Source of the DNA: an uncultured Oscillibacter sp.
GTDB taxonomy: Bacteria > Bacillota > Clostridia > Oscillospirales > Oscillospiraceae
Assembly: GCA_910584075.1 (NCBI GenBank)
Contig: CAJTZI010000035.1
Span: 1-23,195 of the forward strand
DNA: 23,195 bases
Direction of reading: 5' to 3'
Of this stretch, positions 13,975 to 21,591 are shown piece by piece. The notes beneath the pieces are model-generated. The model worked only from the letters and a program-made list of their open reading frames with translations. It was not told where the DNA came from and searched no databases. The first letter of the stretch is position 1. Each line of letters starts with the position of its first letter. Position numbers and translations under genes: made by a program.

Positions 13975-15351
13975 TCAGTCCACCTTGGGCAGCGTGCTGA
14001 GGCTTCGCTGGAGCTCGGCGTCAGTGGGAATATAGTCCGTCATCTCGCCGTTGTGGAACTTCTCGTAGGCCACCATGTCAAAGTACCCGGTGCCCGTCAG
14101 GCCGAAGACAATGGTCTTGGCCTCGCCCATCTCTTTGCACTTCAGGGCCTCGTCCATGGCCGCCCGGATGGCATGGCTGGACTCCGGGGCGGGGAGGATG
14201 CCCTCCACACGGGCGAACTCCTCTGCCGCCTCAAAGACCTTTGTCTGCTCCACGGAGACCGCCTCCATCAGCCCATCGTGGTACAGCTGGCTCAGGACGG
14301 GGCTCATGCCGTGGTAGCGCAGGCCGCCGGCGTGATTGGCGGAGGGGATGAAGCCGCTGCCCAGGGTGTACATCTTGGCCAGAGGGCAGACCATGCCGGT
14401 GTCGCAGAAGTCGTAGGCGAAGCGGCCCCGGGTGAGGCTGGGGCAGGAGGCGGGCTCCACGGCAATGATGCGGTAATTCCGCTCACCCCGCAGCTTCTCA
14501 CCCATAAAGGGGGAGATCAGGCCGCCCAGGTTGCTGCCGCCGCCGGCGCAGCCGATGATGACGTCGGGTACAATGCCGTACTTGTCCAGGGCCGCCTTGG
14601 TCTCCAGGCCGATGACGGACTGGTGCAGCAGCACCTGGTTTAAGACGCTGCCCAGCACGTAGCGGTACCCAGGGGTGGAGGCCGCCGCCTCCACGGCCTC
14701 GCTGATGGCGCAGCCCAGGGAGCCGGTGGTTCCGGGGTGTTGGGCCAGGATCTTTCTGCCGATCTCCGTTTCCGCAGAGGGGGACGGGGTGACGGAGGCG
14801 CCGTAGGTCCGCATGACCTCCCGGCGGAAGGGCTTTTGCTCGTAGCTGACCTTCACCATGTAGACCTTGCAGTCGAGACCCAGGTAGGCGCAGGCCATGG
14901 ACAGAGCCGTGCCCCACTGGCCAGCGCCGGTCTCGGTGGTGACGCCCTGGAGGCCCTGCTTTTTAGCGTAGTAGGCCTGGGCGATGGCGCTGTTGAGCTT
15001 GTGGGAGCCGGAGGTGTTGTTGCCCTCGAACTTGTAGTAGATTTTTGCCGGGGTCTGGAGCTTCTTCTCCAGGCAGTAGGCCCGTACCAGGGGAGAGGGG
15101 CGGTACATCCTGTAAAAGTCCCGGATCTCCCGGGGGATGGGGATCTCCCGGGTGTCGTTGTCCAGCTCCTGGCGGATCAGCTCGTCGCAGAACACGCCTC
15201 GCAGGTCCTCAAAGCCCATGGGCGCTCCGGTGCCGGGGTTCAGCAGGGGGGCGGGCTTCACCTTCATATCGGCCCGGACGTTGTACCATGTCCGCGGCAT
15301 CTCGTCCTCGGTGAGGTAGATTTTGTAGGGGATCCTGGTTTCGGTTTTCAT
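13975..15351 (-). CDS. trpB: Stand-alone tryptophan synthase beta chain, TrpB2 type
   Basis: A 458-residue PLP enzyme. Its length and its N-terminal block (MKTETRIPYKIYLTEDEMPRTWYN) are typical of TrpB2, not of the ~400-residue TrpB1. NNTSGSHKLNSAIAQAYYAKK contains the PLP lysine (Lys118). TTETGAGQWGTALS contains the catalytic Glu, IIGCAGGGSNLGG binds the PLP phosphate, and GLTGTGYFDM is near the C-terminus. It makes Trp from indole and serine. No trpA is adjacent, so it probably uses free indole, possibly the indole released by the tryptophanase-family enzyme in the same locus. The start was fixed at 15351 by AAAGGAG 9 bases upstream; the longer open frame runs into the T-box. It is controlled by a Trp-specific T-box. 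Confidence 0.9.
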   Translation of the reverse strand: MKTETRIPYKIYLTEDEMPRTWYNVRADMKVKPAPLLNPGTGAPMGFEDLRGVFCDELIRQELDNDTREIPIPREIRDFYRMYRPSPLVRAYCLEKKLQTPAKIYYKFEGNNTSGSHKLNSAIAQAYYAKKQGLQGVTTETGAGQWGTALSMACAYLGLDCKVYMVKVSYEQKPFRREVMRTYGASVTPSPSAETEIGRKILAQHPGTTGSLGCAISEAVEAAASTPGYRYVLGSVLNQVLLHQSVIGLETKAALDKYGIVPDVIIGCAGGGSNLGGLISPFMGEKLRGERNYRIIAVEPASCPSLTRGRFAYDFCDTGMVCPLAKMYTLGSGFIPSANHAGGLRYHGMSPVLSQLYHDGLMEAVSVEQTKVFEAAEEFARVEGILPAPESSHAIRAAMDEALKCKEMGEAKTIVFGLTGTGYFDMVAYEKFHNGEMTDYIPTDAELQRSLSTLPKVD

Positions 15352-15396
15352 AGCGCTTACTCCTTTCGATAATCGGCCCCCTGTGAAAGGATGCGT

Positions 15397-15457
15397 CAAA
15401 AAAAGACCTTCATCCCAACATAAAGGACCTGAGACAGGTTCCTTTGGGACAAAAGTC
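15397..15457 (-). terminator. T-box terminator hairpin
   Basis: The minus-strand GACTTTTGTCCCA half pairs (with three G-U pairs) with TGGGATGAAGGTC. An inner AAGG-ACCTG/CAGGT-CCTT extends it, and seven T follow. It competes with the antiterminator that contains GGGTGGCACCGC. Confidence 0.85.
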
Positions 15458-15807
15458 TTGAAACTTCTGCGGTGCCACCCAAATTGACGATAAAAATCGC
15501 CCGCTCGGCGGTATGCCAACACATACCTTTCCTTGGTAACGGGGGAAAAGCCCGTCGGAGCTTACTTCGCCGAAAGAAACTCCACCGGTCCGTTTCGCCT
15601 GACGGCGAAACTTCCACTCGGTTTTGTTCCTCTCTCCTCTCCCTACAAAATCCTGCGATTTTGCGGAGGCCCCACAGGGGAACGGTTCGGCCCGCCCTCG
15701 GCAGTCCATTCAACAGAGTTGTTCCTGCCGCCCTCACACTGCCGGCGGCTCGCTGGGAGAAACGCGTTCTGGCTACTCGTCTGCGTCATCGGTTTTGCTG
15801 TGAACTT
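15397..15807 (-). ncRNA. T-box riboswitch, tRNA-Trp specific, upstream of trpB2
   Basis: The transcript starts near 15807. Stem I shows ACGCAGACGAGTAG, the AGCCGCCGGCAGTGTGAGGGCGGC distal region, and the specifier loop GAA-UGG-ACUGCCGAG with UGG at 15706-15708, the Trp codon. The antiterminator carries the hallmark GGGTGGCACCGC (plus-strand 15469-15480). Its UGGC would pair with tRNA 3' GCCA, which fits the G73 of bacterial tRNA-Trp. A terminator with a T tract follows. Uncharged tRNA-Trp should allow read-through into trpB2, so the gene is induced by Trp starvation. The leader is about 410 bases, on the long side. Confidence 0.93.
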
Positions 15808-15813
15808 GAACGC

Positions 15814-15843
15814 AGTATAAACCCAGAGGCGGGCGGCTGTCAA
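15814..15843 (-). promoter_or_regulatory. Sigma-A promoter of the T-box/trpB2 transcript
   Basis: Minus strand TTGACA (15838-15843), 18-base spacer, TATACT (15814-15819), just upstream of T-box stem I. Confidence 0.75.
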
Positions 15844-15868
15844 TCCCCGGACAGCAGATTTTCTGAAT

Positions 15869-15908
15869 GTGATAAAATCCGCCGGAAAGCGGGGCCGGAT
15901 TTTGTCAC
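15869..15908. repeat. Inverted repeat upstream of the trpB2 promoter
   Basis: GTGATAAAATCCG (15869-15881) and CGGATTTTGTCAC (15896-15908) match in 12 of 13 positions around a 14-base GC-rich centre. It lies between the livF terminator and the T-box promoter (about 26 bases upstream of its -35). It could be a second terminator or an operator. Confidence 0.5.
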
Positions 15909-15943
15909 TTCTTGAGAAAATTTATGGCGGCTGAGAAGAACGG

Positions 15944-15985
15944 AGAAACGCGGGCCGCTCCCAAAGAGGGAATGGCCCGCGCGCT
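15944..15985 (-). terminator. Terminator of the liv operon
   Basis: CGCGGGCC (15949-15956) and GGCCCGCG (15974-15981) form the stem, with inner CCC/GGG pairs. On the minus strand TTTCTCCGTTCTTCT follows, shortly after the livF stop. Confidence 0.75.
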
Positions 15986-15995
15986 TTGTGCTTGC

Positions 15996-16706
15996 TCAGC
16001 CGCCCAAGTAGGCCTTTTTGATGTCCGGGGAGGCCAGCAGCTCCGCGCCGCTGCCGGCGGTGACCACCTTGCCGGTTTCCAGCACATAGCCCCGGTCCGC
16101 CACAGACAGCGCCGCCTGGGCGTTTTGCTCCACCAGCAAAATGGTGGTGCCCGCGTCGTGGAGGTTCTTGATGATCTCAAAAATCTGCTCCACCAGGATG
16201 GGGGCAAGGCCCATGGAGGGCTCATCCAGCATCAGCAGCTTCGGACGGCTCATCAGAGCACGGCCCATGGCCAGCATCTGCTGCTCACCGCCGGAGAGGG
16301 TGCCCGCCACCTGCCTGCGCCGTTCTTTCAGGCGGGGAAACTGGTCGTAGACCTTCTCCAGGTCCGCCGGATCGGGCTTTCCGCTGCGGGTGTAAGCGCC
16401 CATCTCCAGGTTCTCCTGGGTGGTCATCTGCAAAAAGATGCGCCGTCCCTCCGGCACCAGGGCGAGGCCGCGGGAGACCACCTTGTGGGCCGGGACCCTG
16501 CCCAGGTCCTCCCCCAGGAAAGTGACGGAGCCGGTCTTGCTCCGCAGAAGGCCTGAGATGGTGTTCAGCGTGGTGGACTTGCCCGCGCCGTTGGCTCCGA
16601 TCAGCGTGACGATCTCCCCCTGGGAGACCTCGAAGGACACGCCCTTGATGGCGTGGATGCTGCCGTAGTAGACGTTGATATTGTCGACTTTCAGAATCGT
16701 TTCCAT
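15996..16706 (-). CDS. livF: Branched-chain amino acid-type ABC transporter ATPase LivF
   Basis: A 236-residue ABC ATPase of the LivF subtype: LKVDNINVYYGSIHAIKGVSFEV, Walker A GANGAGKS, the Q-loop region, GLALVPEGRRIF (a LivF hallmark), signature LSGGEQQMLAMGRAL, Walker B LLMLDEPSMGLAP, and the H-loop replaced by Q in LLVEQNA, as is usual for LivF. It is one of the two nucleotide-binding subunits that power the LivHM permease. ATG at 16706 with GGAGG; the livG stop and this start form TGACATG, so translation is coupled. Last gene of the operon. In this family the substrate is Leu/Ile/Val in known cases, but other hydrophobic or aromatic amino acids, amides and urea are also known. Confidence 0.95.
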   Translation of the reverse strand: METILKVDNINVYYGSIHAIKGVSFEVSQGEIVTLIGANGAGKSTTLNTISGLLRSKTGSVTFLGEDLGRVPAHKVVSRGLALVPEGRRIFLQMTTQENLEMGAYTRSGKPDPADLEKVYDQFPRLKERRRQVAGTLSGGEQQMLAMGRALMSRPKLLMLDEPSMGLAPILVEQIFEIIKNLHDAGTTILLVEQNAQAALSVADRGYVLETGKVVTAGSGAELLASPDIKKAYLGG

Positions 16707-16707
16707 G

Positions 16708-17541
16708 TCACGCCTCCTTCTGCTTGCCCAGGTACGCCTCGATGACCTTCGGATTCTTCTGGATGTCCTCCGGGCTGCCCTTGGCGATGACCCGGCCAAA
16801 GTTCAGCACGCAGATGCCCTCGCAGATGTTCATCACCAGGTTCATGTCGTGCTCAATCAGCAGTATGGCGATCTGGAAGGTGTCCCGAATCTTGCGGATG
16901 TTCTCCATCAGCTCCGCCGTCTCGGAGGGGTTCATGCCCGCCGCCGGTTCATCCAGCAGCAGCAGCGAGGGGTTGGTGGCCAGGGCCCGGACGATCTCCA
17001 GGCGGCGCTGGGCGCCGTAGGGCAGGGAGCCGGCCTTCACGTCCGCCAGATCCTCCATGCTGAAAAGGGAGAGGAGCTCCAGCGCCCGGTCGTGGGCTAC
17101 CTTCTCCTCCTTCCAGTAGCCCGGCAGGCGGAGGATGCCGCTCCACATGTTGTAGCGCATCTGGGTGTCCATGCCCACCTTCACGTTGTCCTCCACGCTC
17201 AGGTCCTGGAAGAGGCGGATGTTCTGGAAGGTCCGGGCGATGCCCGCCCGGTTGACCTTCATGGTGTCCATGCCGTGGGTGTCGGTGCCGTCCAGCAAAA
17301 TGGTGCCCTTGGTGGGCTGGTAGACTTTGGTCAGAAGGTTGAAGACCGTGGTTTTGCCGGCACCGTTGGGGCCGATGAGGCCGGCGATCTCCGTGCGGCC
17401 GATGGTGAGATTGAAGTCCTCCACGGCCTTTAATCCGCCGAAGGTGATCCCAAGGCTGATGCACTCCAGGATGGGGCGTTTGCCGATGTCCCGGTCGGGG
17501 ATCATGCTGCCGGAGGGGACGGGAACGAGTTTCGAGAGCAT
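16708..17541 (-). CDS. livG: Branched-chain amino acid-type ABC transporter ATPase LivG
   Basis: A 277-residue ABC ATPase with an N-terminal extension of about 25 residues before LECISLGITFGGLKAVEDF. Walker A is GPNGAGKT, then RTFQNIRLFQDLSVEDNV (typical LivG), the signature SLPYGAQRRLEIVRAL (the LivG variant of LSGGQ), Walker B LLLLDEPAAGMNPSE and H-loop IEHDMNLVM. It pairs with LivF on the cytoplasmic side of the permease. Start at 17541 with AAGGAGG; it is joined to the livM stop by the same TGACATG arrangement as between livG and livF. Confidence 0.95.
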   Translation of the reverse strand: MLSKLVPVPSGSMIPDRDIGKRPILECISLGITFGGLKAVEDFNLTIGRTEIAGLIGPNGAGKTTVFNLLTKVYQPTKGTILLDGTDTHGMDTMKVNRAGIARTFQNIRLFQDLSVEDNVKVGMDTQMRYNMWSGILRLPGYWKEEKVAHDRALELLSLFSMEDLADVKAGSLPYGAQRRLEIVRALATNPSLLLLDEPAAGMNPSETAELMENIRKIRDTFQIAILLIEHDMNLVMNICEGICVLNFGRVIAKGSPEDIQKNPKVIEAYLGKQKEA

Positions 17542-17542
17542 G

Positions 17543-18604
17543 TCAGGCAGCCTCCTTTTCTTTGGATTTCCAGACCAGGAAGGTTTTGATGGTGGGGTTG
17601 TTGGTGGCCAGCATCACCAGGATGAGCACGATGGCGTACACCAGCATCCGGTAGTCGGAGAACTGCCGCAGGGCCTCCGGCAGGATATAGAGCACGGCGG
17701 CGGCGATGACGGAGCCCCAGATGTTGCCGAGGCCTCCAAGCACCACGTAGACCAGCACCAGGATGGAGGTGTTGAAGTCGAACTTGCTGGCGGCCAGACT
17801 GCTGTAATTCAGCCCGTACAGTGCGCCGGCCGCGCCCGCCAGGGCGGCGGAGGTGATGAAGGCGATCATCTTGTACTTGGTGACGTTGACGCCGATGCTC
17901 TCGGCGGCGATGCGGTTGTCGCGGATGGCCATGACCGCCCGGCCGGCGCGGCTGCGCACCAGATTCAGCACGATCACAAGCGTCAGCATCACCAGGATGA
18001 AGCCGGCGCCGAAGGAGGCCAGCTTCTCCGTGCCGGTGGCGCCCTGGGCGCCCTTGATGATGGCGGTGCCTCCGGGGGTCATGCCCAGGTCGTCGATGGT
18101 CAGTGTGCCGCTGATGTTGAAGGCCATGTGGAGGCCGTTTTCATCACAGCCCACCAGCAGGCAGTTGATCAGCTCCTTGATGATCTCGCCGAAGGCCAGC
18201 GTGACGATGGCCAGGTAGTCGCCGCGGAGCCGCAGCACCGGCACGCCCACCACAAAGCCCGCCAGGGCGGCCACGACCGCGCCCACGGCGATGGCAATCA
18301 CCAGCCGGACCCAGCCGAAGGGGACTGCGCCCTGGAGGCTCATGGCGGCGATGACGCCGGAGAAGGCGCCCACGCTCATAAAGCCCGCGTGGCCCAGGCT
18401 CAGCTCGCCCAGGATGCCTACCGTCAGGTTCAGGGACACCGCCATGACGATGTAGCAGCAGATGGGCACCAGCATACCCGTCAGGGAGCGGTTGAGGAAT
18501 CCCCCGTTTTTCAGCAGGGAGACGATGACAAAGGCGGCGATGACGCCGAGATACGTGGCGAAGTCCACTTTGGTGGTGGCTTTCAGGGATTTCAGCTTTT
18601 TCAT
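17543..18604 (-). CDS. livM: Branched-chain amino acid-type ABC transporter permease LivM
   Basis: A 353-residue permease with about ten helices. It has the family motif LNLTVGILGELSLGHAGFMSVGAFSG (residues 58-83), GDYLAIVTLAFGEIIKELI (the EAA-like cytoplasmic loop) and SRAGRAVMAIRDNRIAAESIGVNVTKYKM. It forms the membrane channel with LivH. A segment at about residues 140-190 (NGLHMAFNISGTLTIDDLGMTPGGTAI) lies in the extracytoplasmic loop. GAGGTG precedes the ATG and overlaps the livH stop, so the two are tightly coupled. Confidence 0.95.
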   Translation of the reverse strand: MKKLKSLKATTKVDFATYLGVIAAFVIVSLLKNGGFLNRSLTGMLVPICCYIVMAVSLNLTVGILGELSLGHAGFMSVGAFSGVIAAMSLQGAVPFGWVRLVIAIAVGAVVAALAGFVVGVPVLRLRGDYLAIVTLAFGEIIKELINCLLVGCDENGLHMAFNISGTLTIDDLGMTPGGTAIIKGAQGATGTEKLASFGAGFILVMLTLVIVLNLVRSRAGRAVMAIRDNRIAAESIGVNVTKYKMIAFITSAALAGAAGALYGLNYSSLAASKFDFNTSILVLVYVVLGGLGNIWGSVIAAAVLYILPEALRQFSDYRMLVYAIVLILVMLATNNPTIKTFLVWKSKEKEAA

Positions 18605-18613
18605 GTCCGCACC

Positions 18614-19492
18614 TCAGACTTTCTCGGGCACGTATTTGCCCAAAAGGCCCGCCGGCCGCACCAGCAGCACGATAATCAGCACGGCGAAGACGATGGAGTT
18701 GGCCAGCTGCATGGAGATGTAGGCCTTGGCCATGGCCTCGATGATCCCCAGCAGCAGCCCGCCCAGAAAGGCCCCCGGGATAGACCCGATGCCGCCGAAC
18801 ACCGCGGCGGTGAAGGCCTTGATGCCGGGCATGGAGCCGGTGGTGGGCATGAGGGTGGAGTTGTAGGAGCACAGCAGCACGCCGGCGATGGCCGCCAGGG
18901 CGGAGCCGATGGCAAAGGTCATGGAGATGGTGCGGTTGACGTCGATGCCCATCAGCTGGGCCGCGCCCTTGTCCTCGGAGCAGGCCCGCATGGCCTTGCC
19001 CATCTTGGTCTTGCCGGTGAAGAGGGTCAGGGCCACCATGATGACGATGCAGGCCGCCACGGTGAGAAGGGACACATAGGGGATGGACAGCTGTCCGTCA
19101 AAGAGCTTCAGGGTGTCCGGAGCCACGGAGGGATAGACCCGGGGATTGGCCCCCCAGATCTGGAGGGCGGCGTTCTGGAGGAAGTAGCTGACGCCGATGG
19201 CGGTAATCAGCACCGCCAGAGAGGGGGCGCCCCGCAGGGGCTTGTAGGCCAGTCCCTCAATGAGAATGCCGAGCACGGTGCATACCACCATGGCCAAAAG
19301 CGTGGCCGTCACGCCGCCCACGCCCAGGGAGGTCATGGCGATCAGGGAGATGTAGCCGCCGATCATGATGATGTCGCCGTGGGCGAAGTTCAGCATTTTG
19401 GCGATGCCATAGACCATGGTATAGCCCAGGGCGATGATGGCGTAGATGCTCCCCAGGCTGATTCCGCTGATCAGGTAGGAGAGAAATTCCAT
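18614..19492 (-). CDS. livH: Branched-chain amino acid-type ABC transporter permease LivH
   Basis: A 292-residue permease with about eight helices: SGISLGSIYAIIALGYTMVYGIAKMLNFAHGDIIMIGGY (the LivH hallmark), PLRGAPSLAVLITAIGVSYFLQNAALQIWGA, TKMGKAMRACSEDKGAAQLMGIDVN (the coupling loop) and FGGIGSIPGAFLGGLLLGIIEA. AGAGAGGT lies 8-9 bases before the ATG. It is separated from livK by 183 bases with two strong hairpins, a usual way to make more binding protein than permease. Confidence 0.95.
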   Translation of the reverse strand: MEFLSYLISGISLGSIYAIIALGYTMVYGIAKMLNFAHGDIIMIGGYISLIAMTSLGVGGVTATLLAMVVCTVLGILIEGLAYKPLRGAPSLAVLITAIGVSYFLQNAALQIWGANPRVYPSVAPDTLKLFDGQLSIPYVSLLTVAACIVIMVALTLFTGKTKMGKAMRACSEDKGAAQLMGIDVNRTISMTFAIGSALAAIAGVLLCSYNSTLMPTTGSMPGIKAFTAAVFGGIGSIPGAFLGGLLLGIIEAMAKAYISMQLANSIVFAVLIIVLLVRPAGLLGKYVPEKV

Positions 19493-19524
19493 AGTATCTT
19501 ACCTCTCTTTTCTCTTGCTGTTCC

Positions 19525-19591
19525 ATGGCAAAAACAGGGGCGGCCGAACGCACCGGAGGGCGGCGGGTTCCGCCGCCGCTGTTTTCGCCAT
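19525..19591 (-). terminator. Stem-loop between livK and livH (probable partial terminator)
   Basis: ATGGC(G/A)AAAACAG pairs with CTGTTTTTGCCAT over 12 of 13 positions around a GC-rich inner hairpin (CGGCGG/CCGCCG). A second, perfect 11-bp stem CCGCCGGGAGG / CCTCCCGGCGG lies at 19613-19639, closer to the livK stop. Together they fit transcript trimming or partial termination after livK. Confidence 0.55.
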
Positions 19592-19675
19592 GGCCGCGAT
19601 GTGGGGGGATGGCCGCCGGGAGGGGATGCCTCCCGGCGGACCGCCTTTGTCATTTTAGGCTGATGGCCGGTGAGA

Positions 19676-20881
19676 TCAGGGAGTGACGTACACGCCGTCC
19701 TTGATGACCACGGCCATGGGGGCCTTGGATACCTCGCCGGTGGAGGCCCAGGTCATGCCCTGGCCGGTGAGGCCGTCCACAGAGATGGTGGGCATCACGG
19801 CCACGATGGCCTCGCAGATCTCCTCGGCGGACATGTCGCCGGTGCAGCCGGCGGCCTGGAGGGCCTCGTAAATGATATACACGGCGTCATAGCCATCGGC
19901 GGCAAACTGGTTGGGGGTCTCGCCGTGGAGTTCGTTGTACTTGGATACGAAGCTCTGGGTGCGCTCGTCGGCGGCGTCGGCGGAGAAGGGGGTCAGCAGC
20001 ATGACGCCCTCGGCCAGGGAGGTGTCAAAGCCGGGCATGGCCAGGATGCCGTCCATGCCGTCCACGCCAAAGAAAGTGGGGGCGTAGCCCATGCCCTTGG
20101 CCTGGTTGAGGATGACGGCGTTGGGCTGGTAGTAGGTGGGCAGGAAGATCAGGTCCGCGCCCTTGCTCTTGGCGTCGGTCAGCTGCACGGAGAAGTCGCT
20201 CTGGGTGTCCTTGGTGAAGGTGCCCTCGCTGACGATCTCCAGGCCCACCTTGCCGGCCTCGGAAACGAAGGTGTCCCGGATGCCCTGGGAGTAGGCGTCG
20301 TCATTGCGGTAGATGATGCCCACCTTGGCCCCGGGCATGTTCTGGGAGATATAGTCGGCGGAGCCAACGCCCTGGTTGGGGTCGGTGAAGCAGACCTGGA
20401 ACATGTTGTCCTTGCCGCTGATGACGTCGGTGGAGGAGGCGGAGGGGGTCAGGGCGAAGACACGGTCATTGTAGACCTCGGCGGACACGGCGATGGCGGC
20501 GCCGGTGGTGACGGGACCCACCAGAACCTGCATGCCCCAGTCCATCAGGGTGTTGTAGGCGTTGACGGAGGTCTCGCCGTCGGCCACATCGTCCTCGGCC
20601 TGGAACTCAAACTGGATGCCGCCCAGGGCGTTGATCTCCTCCACAGCGATCTTGGCGCCGTTCATGGCGGCGTTGCCGTAGATGGCGGCATCGCCGGTCA
20701 GGGGGCCCACGCCGCCCAGCTTGAAGGTGCCGCTGGCGCTGCCGGAGGGGGCGTCGGCGGAGGGCTGGCTGCTGTCAGCGGGAGGGGTGCTGCTGTCGGC
20801 GGGCTTATCATTGCCGCCGCAGGCGGCCAGACTCAGTACCATGGCCAGAGTCAGCAGGATACCAAAAAACTTCTTCATCAT
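19676..20881 (-). CDS. livK: Branched-chain amino acid-type ABC transporter substrate-binding lipoprotein LivK
   Basis: A 401-residue lipoprotein: MMKKFFGILLTLAMVLSLAAC with lipobox LAAC, then a Ser/Pro/Asp-rich tether (residues 24-48). The type I periplasmic binding fold follows: LGGVGPLTGDAAIYGNAAMNGAKIAVEEINALGG, LVGPVTTGAAIAVSAEV, LTPSASSTDV, VGIIYRNDDAYSQGIRDTF, FLPTYYQPNAV and FAADGYDAVYIIYEAL. It captures the amino acid and delivers it to LivHM. Two adjacent ATGs (20881, 20878) follow AAGGAG; either could be used. An upstream gene ends in a terminator 40 bases before, so livK probably has its own promoter, with a TATATA-like -10 beside that terminator. The ligand is not predictable; its distance from BCAA genes and proximity to Trp genes leave aromatic amino acids open. 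Confidence 0.93.
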   Translation of the reverse strand: MMKKFFGILLTLAMVLSLAACGGNDKPADSSTPPADSSQPSADAPSGSASGTFKLGGVGPLTGDAAIYGNAAMNGAKIAVEEINALGGIQFEFQAEDDVADGETSVNAYNTLMDWGMQVLVGPVTTGAAIAVSAEVYNDRVFALTPSASSTDVISGKDNMFQVCFTDPNQGVGSADYISQNMPGAKVGIIYRNDDAYSQGIRDTFVSEAGKVGLEIVSEGTFTKDTQSDFSVQLTDAKSKGADLIFLPTYYQPNAVILNQAKGMGYAPTFFGVDGMDGILAMPGFDTSLAEGVMLLTPFSADAADERTQSFVSKYNELHGETPNQFAADGYDAVYIIYEALQAAGCTGDMSAEEICEAIVAVMPTISVDGLTGQGMTWASTGEVSKAPMAVVIKDGVYVTP

Positions 20882-20920
20882 ACATTCTCCTTTTGCGTTG
20901 TTAATTTGACATTCATATAT

Positions 20921-20953
20921 AAAAAAGCGGCTCCGCCACAAGAGCGGTGCCGC
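20921..20953 (-). terminator. Terminator between the small membrane protein gene and livK
   Basis: On the minus strand GCGGC-ACCGC and GCGG-AGCCGC form a stem with loop TCTTGTG, followed by TTTTTTAT. It is 28 bases after the stop at 20981. Confidence 0.8.
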
Positions 20954-20980
20954 ATTGCTGTCCGTTTTACGGAACGCGAC

Positions 20981-21250
20981 TTACCTCTTGGGCTTGATTC
21001 GGCGGAAAACCGGCAGGACCGCCAGCAGAACCAGAATGGCCAGTACCAGGGAATTGGACAGGCCGCCCAGAATTACCAGGGAAATTACAACAAAAATGGA
21101 CGCCAGAATCATGGCGTCCAGAATATTGGCAATAGCGCGGAAAGCGGTGTGCGCGCAGGCGCAATGCGTATGGGAAGCAGAGGCGTCCATGGAGCCGGCG
21201 GACGCCCAATCAGACATCATATCCATGCTGTACATACCCATAGCGGTCAT
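20981..21250 (-). CDS. Small membrane protein with His/Cys-containing N-terminus
   Basis: An 89-residue protein. Residues 1-38 are Met/Ser/Ala-rich with a compact SHTHCACAH cluster (three His, two Cys). Residues about 45-82 form two membrane helices (ILDAMILASIFVVISLVILGG and SNSLVLAILVLLAVLPVF), and a basic tail RRIKPKR follows. The ATG at 21250 was chosen for AAAGGAG 7 bases upstream. It has its own consensus promoter and terminator, so it is a real, separately transcribed small gene. No family is recognised; the His/Cys cluster suggests metal binding, which is inference. Its leader is only about 35 bases long. Confidence 0.7.
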   Translation of the reverse strand: MTAMGMYSMDMMSDWASAGSMDASASHTHCACAHTAFRAIANILDAMILASIFVVISLVILGGLSNSLVLAILVLLAVLPVFRRIKPKR

Positions 21251-21292
21251 AGCCCGGCTCCTTTCTGAAAACTTCTGTTTCATTTTTCTCAT

Positions 21293-21321
21293 ATTGTACC
21301 GAAGTGCCTGACAGAAGTCAA
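21293..21321 (-). promoter_or_regulatory. Sigma-A promoter of the small membrane protein gene
   Basis: Minus strand TTGACT (21316-21321), 17-base spacer, TACAAT (21293-21298). Confidence 0.75.
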
Positions 21322-21532
21322 TGGGCGTTTTTGTTAGAACTTTTCCGGAGCGGGCGGGTTATTTCTGTATAATTAGTTCATAAACCGGCGGAAAATGAGA
21401 AGAGATTTCCCGGGGTGAGAAAATTTTTCAGCAGGGGCGGGCGTTCCCGTCCGCCCGCTTGCCGGGAGCGCCGGGCCATTCCCCCTCTCTCCGCGGTTTT
21501 CGGGGGAGGGGCCCATTGGCGGACGGTCCCCC

Positions 21533-21561
21533 TTGTAAGAGGGAAAAAATCGGGATATAAT
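21533..21561 (+). promoter_or_regulatory. Sigma-A promoter of the Mbeg1-like gene
   Basis: TTGTAA (21533-21538), 17-base spacer, TATAAT (21556-21561), with the AAGGAGG ribosome site 17 bases downstream. Confidence 0.7.
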
Positions 21562-21591
21562 AGAGAGAACAACACTCCAAGGAGGCGCGCG

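Noticed and set aside
17327..19663. 778-codon plus-strand open frame over the liv operon
   Set aside because: It is antisense shadow of livG-livM-livH, with low-complexity Gly/His/Asp/Gln composition, and the minus-strand genes are unmistakable.
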